64,000 nucleotides of DNA from Methyloligella sp. GL2 (GTDB taxonomy: Bacteria > Pseudomonadota > Alphaproteobacteria > Rhizobiales > Methyloligellaceae). Within the stretch, counting starts at the first letter, position 1; each line of letters begins with the position of its first letter. Below the pieces are notes generated by a model. That model had not been told where the DNA came from, did no database searches, and saw only the letters and a list, made by a program, of their open reading frames with translations. Positions 60,302-64,000 of this stretch are shown piece after piece. Position numbers and translations under genes: made by a program. Location: assembly GCF_013341275.1 (NCBI RefSeq), contig NZ_CP054476.1:620001-684000 (forward strand). Reading direction: 5' to 3'.

Positions 60302-63300
60302 CTAGGCGCCAACAGCACGGTAGGTTGGCAGCGGGACGTTTCCAGATCTCGCGAGCCTTCCCCACCCCACGAAGACTCCGCGCAATGCAGCAAGCAGAAC
60401 TTTGATCGCGGTCCAGTAGAGCAGTTGTCGATATGTGAATCGTTGCAGGAGAACGAGCGGCAGAAGCAGCCAGTACCGCCGCTCTCCGTTAAAATGGATG
60501 CCCGCCGCGGCAGCCAACATGTCGACTGTTTGGAACACGATCCAATAGCCTCCAATAATGATCAGGCTCTCCGTCGGAGCGCTTGCGATGCCGAAGGCCG
60601 CGGCCACGCTCATCAGCAAGGTCCAGGAGAGAATCGCATCCATCAGGGGTGCGAGCAGAGTGAAGCCAAATTGAAAGATCAGAATATTCGGAATGCAGAT
60701 GAGCGAGATGCCCGTCGGACGGCGGACCAGGGCGCCTCGATGCTTGAAGGCGACCTGGAGCATTCCGAACATCCAACGAAAGCGCTGCTTCAAGAATGCC
60801 AGCATGGTTTCCGGCGCCTCGGTTAGCGCGCGCGCGTGGAGAGAAGAGGCGATGCGCCAACCGGACAACGCCAGCCTCACGGTCAAATCCGCGTCTTCGG
60901 CAAGATTGTCGTCGGAATAGCCGCCCACTTTGAGCACAGCCTTGCGGCGCCAGGCGCCGATCGCGCCGGGAACGACGCAAATCGCGTTGAACGGCTCAAA
61001 CGCCACGCGGTCGAGCCTCTGACTGGTGACATATTCCAGCGCTTGAAACCGGGTCAGCAGGTTGAGCTGGTTTCCGACCACCACATTGCCCGCGACAGCG
61101 CCGACTTTGGGATCCCGGAACGGCTGAATGAGCTGTTCGACCGCATCGGGTTCAAGCACCGTGTCGCCGTCGATGGCGACGACGATATCTGCCTTGGTCT
61201 TGTGGTAACCGAGGTTGAGGGCACTCGATTTTCCGCCGTTCTTTTTCTTGAAGACCTTCACGCGCGGCTCGGATGCAAATGTCGTTCGGACGATCTCGGC
61301 GGTGTCGTCGGTCGATCCGTCGTCGATGACGATGATGTCGAAGGACTTGCTGCTTCGCGAGGCAAGCAGCCCTCCAACCGTCTTGCAGATCACCGACTCT
61401 TCGTTGTGGGCGGGCACCAGGACGGCGACGGAGCCGGGCACATCTCCGGCGTCCGCCCGATTGCTGCAATCGCGCGAGCTACGCGCATGCCTGATAGAGG
61501 CCATCAGAACCACCAGGCTGAGCCGTAATGTGCCGAGCACGGCCGTCACGATGGCAATGGGCGGTATCGCGTCGGATACCCATGACAGGGTCTGGATGCT
61601 GGCCAAGCGCAAGGTCGATTCCGTTTCGAGCAGGAAGTCGGTGGGATCCGATCGCGGCATCACGGCCTCGCGCGACAAGCCGACCAACTCGTGTGTGGTG
61701 ACGAAGCGGTATCCGTCGGCCTTGAGGGAGTCGATGATCTCCGGCAGCGATTTGAGCGTTGCTTGGCGGTTGCCGCCGCTATCGTGCATCAAGAGGATGA
61801 TTGCGGACTGGTTGTCGGGAGACTGACGGACCTCCGCCACTTGGTGCAGAACATCGGAGACAATCCAATCGGATTGATAGGGTTGCCGCCGGAAGTCGTC
61901 GGAGTCCACGTTGAACGGCCCCCAGAAATATCCGAGCCCGTTCGCTGTCTTGATCAGGGTCGGCGAGGATTCGAGAAAGCCCAGTTCCGGGCCTTGGTAG
62001 GGAGCTCGCAGGAGAATGGTGGTGACCCCCAGCTGGGACTGAAACAGCCTTTGAGTGGCGTTCAGCTCCGCCGCGATCCGCGCAGGCGAACTGTCGTTGA
62101 GGTCGGGATGGCTGAAGCTGTGATTGCCGAGGTCGTGGCCCTCCCGATATATCCGCTTCAGGAGCCCGAGGGAGCCGAACGCGTTTTGGCCGACGATGTA
62201 GAAGGTCGCCTTGACGTCCTTCTCGGCAAGAATGTCCAGAACCTGCGGGGTGTAGCGGTCGTCTGGTCCGTCGTCGAAGGTCAGGGCGACGAGCTTTTCG
62301 TCTGTAGCGGGTATGGCCGTGACGGTCGCGAAGCTCGGGTAGGTGGTCACGACTTCATTGTCGATGAGCCCGAGCGCGGGATTGAAATTGATCGCGCGGG
62401 CCCCGTCATGGCCGGGCACGATCTGCAGCAGAGCTCCGTTCACGAAAGACAAACCGCCATGGCCTGGCGGAATGACGGTCAGGGAGGCAAGCGCGTCGCG
62501 GTCGGGGAAGGTCTCGCGCCCGGTAAACTTCCAAATGCCAGGGTCTTCAAGTCCGAGACGCCAGATGGCAATCGCCGCCGGCGAGACTGAGAAGGCGGTG
62601 CGGAGCTGGTTATAGACGGAGACGGCGTCGGTGAACCAAACCTGATGCCAGTGGCCGTTGCTCGCCTTGTAGACGAAGGTCGAGCTCATGGATCGCTTGT
62701 CGAAACGAAGCTCCGCACCCGTTTGAGACAGCAAGTCCCATGCGCGCTGTACGGAGATCAAGTGCTCGTTTCCGAAGGCATCGAAATCATAGCCAAACGC
62801 CCCGACCCCCACGATGAGCTTCTTCGCGGGAATGACCGAGAGCCCTTTGCTGATCATCTCCTCGAACCAGCCTTGGCTGGCGACGGCGCCGGTATTGGCA
62901 CGCAAGGGCAACTCGTCGGCGGCCTGCAGCACGACGTAGTCGGCCGGCATGGATAGCTTGCGCACCAGATGCGCATCCAATTCCGGATCGAACGAGACAA
63001 TCAGCTTGCGGTCGCCATCCCGGAGCTGCTGTCCAAGCGCGCCGACGAAATCCAGGAGAGGACGGATCAGCGGTGCAGGGACTGAGCTTAGCTCGAGAGT
63101 GACGCCGGCGAAGCCGTCCCGTGCGACGGCGTGTGAGATCTCGACGGTCAGCGCCTCTCGCTTCTGGGGCTCGATAAGAGATTGCTGAACATTGGGCAAT
63201 GAGAGGTAGATCGGCAGCCTTGGGAAGACGGCGATATGCCTTGCATGCGCCCGTATCCAAGGAACGGACTGCATGGTCTCCTTGCTTCGGCCGATCTTCA

Positions 63301-63703
63301 ACGTCCCGTTTTTGGCCGAGAGCGAGTACCAGTCAGGGAGCAGGCCGTCGATTGCGTCTGCATGTTCTTTAAGAGACAGGAAGCTGCCGGCGCTATCGGA
63401 TGAATAGAAAGCGAAGCGAAGCGCCGAAGTGTTGGCTTCCGAAGGCTCCCGGATGCCGATCTGGCCGATCGGTGGCTCGTAATGCGAGGAGGCGGCACGA
63501 GCCTCGGCGGTTGACGCCTCGATCGTCGGGAGGTCCGCAAATCGCGGAGGTAGCAGGCTGGGCCCCCAGACGACGCCAACTGCAAAGATCGTTAACCCGA
63601 TGGCGAGAAAGGAGCCCGCGGCAACTAGTGCAACGTTTATATATTTTGCGCGCCGGCCCTTTGGATCGAGAAAAACTGGGGTTTTGCGCGGCTTTCCAAG
63701 CAT
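60302..63703 (-). CDS. Giant fusion: GH18-like / polysaccharide deacetylase / GT2 glycosyltransferase
   Basis: An 1133-residue membrane protein. After an N-terminal helix (about 22-45) come a GH18-like barrel (about 90-440), a NodB deacetylase with TFDDGPDD and HSFSHPDL (about 475-670), a membrane helix, a GT2 domain with VIDDGSTDD, DGDTVLEPD, EDADLT and QRFRW (about 755-1000), and several C-terminal helices. GT2 plus NodB suggests synthesis and N-deacetylation of an amino-sugar polymer. In the GH18-like part the catalytic stretch reads DGFAGVTLELSS instead of DGxDGxDxDxE, so hydrolysis is doubtful. The ATG at 63703 is preferred; an upstream GTG at 63805 falls in a palindrome. It heads the unit with the ExoF-like protein. 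Confidence 0.85.
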   Translation of the reverse strand: MLGKPRKTPVFLDPKGRRAKYINVALVAAGSFLAIGLTIFAVGVVWGPSLLPPRFADLPTIEASTAEARAASSHYEPPIGQIGIREPSEANTSALRFAFYSSDSAGSFLSLKEHADAIDGLLPDWYSLSAKNGTLKIGRSKETMQSVPWIRAHARHIAVFPRLPIYLSLPNVQQSLIEPQKREALTVEISHAVARDGFAGVTLELSSVPAPLIRPLLDFVGALGQQLRDGDRKLIVSFDPELDAHLVRKLSMPADYVVLQAADELPLRANTGAVASQGWFEEMISKGLSVIPAKKLIVGVGAFGYDFDAFGNEHLISVQRAWDLLSQTGAELRFDKRSMSSTFVYKASNGHWHQVWFTDAVSVYNQLRTAFSVSPAAIAIWRLGLEDPGIWKFTGRETFPDRDALASLTVIPPGHGGLSFVNGALLQIVPGHDGARAINFNPALGLIDNEVVTTYPSFATVTAIPATDEKLVALTFDDGPDDRYTPQVLDILAEKDVKATFYIVGQNAFGSLGLLKRIYREGHDLGNHSFSHPDLNDSSPARIAAELNATQRLFQSQLGVTTILLRAPYQGPELGFLESSPTLIKTANGLGYFWGPFNVDSDDFRRQPYQSDWIVSDVLHQVAEVRQSPDNQSAIILLMHDSGGNRQATLKSLPEIIDSLKADGYRFVTTHELVGLSREAVMPRSDPTDFLLETESTLRLASIQTLSWVSDAIPPIAIVTAVLGTLRLSLVVLMASIRHARSSRDCSNRADAGDVPGSVAVLVPAHNEESVICKTVGGLLASRSSKSFDIIVIDDGSTDDTAEIVRTTFASEPRVKVFKKKNGGKSSALNLGYHKTKADIVVAIDGDTVLEPDAVEQLIQPFRDPKVGAVAGNVVVGNQLNLLTRFQALEYVTSQRLDRVAFEPFNAICVVPGAIGAWRRKAVLKVGGYSDDNLAEDADLTVRLALSGWRIASSLHARALTEAPETMLAFLKQRFRWMFGMLQVAFKHRGALVRRPTGISLICIPNILIFQFGFTLLAPLMDAILSWTLLMSVAAAFGIASAPTESLIIIGGYWIVFQTVDMLAAAAGIHFNGERRYWLLLPLVLLQRFTYRQLLYWTAIKVLLAALRGVFVGWGRLARSGNVPLPTYRAVGA

Positions 63704-63785
63704 TTTGGATACAACTCCATACCGCCCAACTTTCTCTTTCCCCCTTCCAACTGTTGGAAGCCTAGTAGACGGAATGCGCGCCGGG

Positions 63786-63803
63786 GTGTTCTCTTGAGAA
63801 CAC
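63786..63803. promoter_or_regulatory. Palindrome upstream of the exopolysaccharide unit
   Basis: GTGTTCTCTTGAGAACAC has perfect 8-base arms around two bases, 83 bases before the start of the giant glycosyltransferase gene. It resembles an operator for a dimeric regulator. It is not the direct-repeat GTTC-N7-GTTC LexA box of alphaproteobacteria. The remaining 197 bases to the window end hold a small hairpin (63882-63896) and no gene I can support. Confidence 0.5.
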
Positions 63804-64000
63804 ACTTCTCGTCAAAGTTGATGTATATTGTTACTAATGATGCGGCGGGGCCGATTAGGCTTTTGTAGCGTTTAAGGTGGGTTGGCTTTTAGCCAATTAA
63901 TGGTGATGTATAGCACCCGTCCCGCACTCAGCCTGCCGGAGTTCTTGCTGAAGTCGACGCCAGGGGTGTCCCGCGTCCGCTTTAAATCCCGCGATGTGAT

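Noticed and set aside
63786-63803. LexA box
   Set aside because: The site is an inverted repeat; alphaproteobacterial LexA binds the direct repeat GTTC-N7-GTTC.
1-64000. CRISPR arrays, tRNA or rRNA genes, insertion sequences
   Set aside because: No regularly spaced repeats, no tRNA-like sequence noticed by eye, and no transposase or integrase-like protein; a tRNA could be missed without a covariance search.

Overview
The window looks like chromosomal DNA from a GC-rich methylotrophic alphaproteobacterium, probably of the Hyphomicrobiales. The clearest signs are a lanthanide-type methanol dehydrogenase operon (xoxF-xoxJ-cytochrome, 16070-19366) with a divergent pseudoazurin gene, and three signature enzymes of the ethylmalonyl-CoA pathway: ethylmalonyl-CoA mutase (3143-5155), crotonyl-CoA carboxylase/reductase (6024-7322) and methylsuccinyl-CoA dehydrogenase (8411-10096). 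The run twin-TM protein, cobalamin adenosyltransferase, rhomboid, etfB, etfA and 3-hydroxyacyl-CoA dehydrogenase (11530-15892) is a gene order familiar from Hyphomicrobiales. I found no rRNA, tRNA, CRISPR array, insertion sequence or phage genes.

Region by region. 1-3124: an esterase end, bacterioferritin with its ferredoxin, an AlkA-type glycosylase and a soluble hybrid histidine kinase. 3143-15892: central C1/C2 carbon metabolism (ecm, ccr, mcd, electron-transfer flavoprotein, B12 adenosyltransferase) with small membrane and redox genes between. 16070-20046: methanol oxidation in the periplasm. 20108-25039: an SMR exporter, a MocR regulator facing a molybdopterin oxidoreductase across a palindromic operator, and a glutamine amidotransferase. 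25154-46059: mostly surface and secreted proteins: two paralogous RTX proteins that share a three-repeat promoter element, two SphA-like outer-membrane proteins, small secreted proteins, a periplasmic sulfatase/HAD pair, a Crp-type regulator, a very glycine-rich autotransporter, a large STAND/SARP-type regulator, an MFS exporter and a decayed fragment of another copy of that exporter. 46184-55579: a complete ebo locus (eboB, A, C, E, D on the minus strand; eboF on the plus strand), interrupted by a PQQ-dependent sugar-dehydrogenase-like protein and a cytochrome c_L-like protein and closed by an IPP isomerase gene overlapping eboF. 55564-64000: small membrane and cytosolic proteins, then an exopolysaccharide pair: an ExoF-like export protein and a giant GH18-like/polysaccharide deacetylase/GT2 fusion.

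Together: methanol is oxidised in the periplasm by XoxF to a lipid-anchored cytochrome; assimilated carbon passes through the ethylmalonyl-CoA pathway, whose mutase needs the adenosylcobalamin made by the PduO-type enzyme and whose dehydrogenase needs EtfBA. The most interesting region is the ebo locus. The Ebo proteins are known from cyanobacteria, where they help deliver a secondary-metabolite precursor to the periplasm. Here they sit with an isoprenoid isomerase and a periplasmic PQQ/cytochrome couple of methylotroph type, which suggests a prenylated metabolite that is exported and perhaps oxidised in the periplasm.

All calls come from reading translated proteins and DNA motifs by eye; no database search was run.
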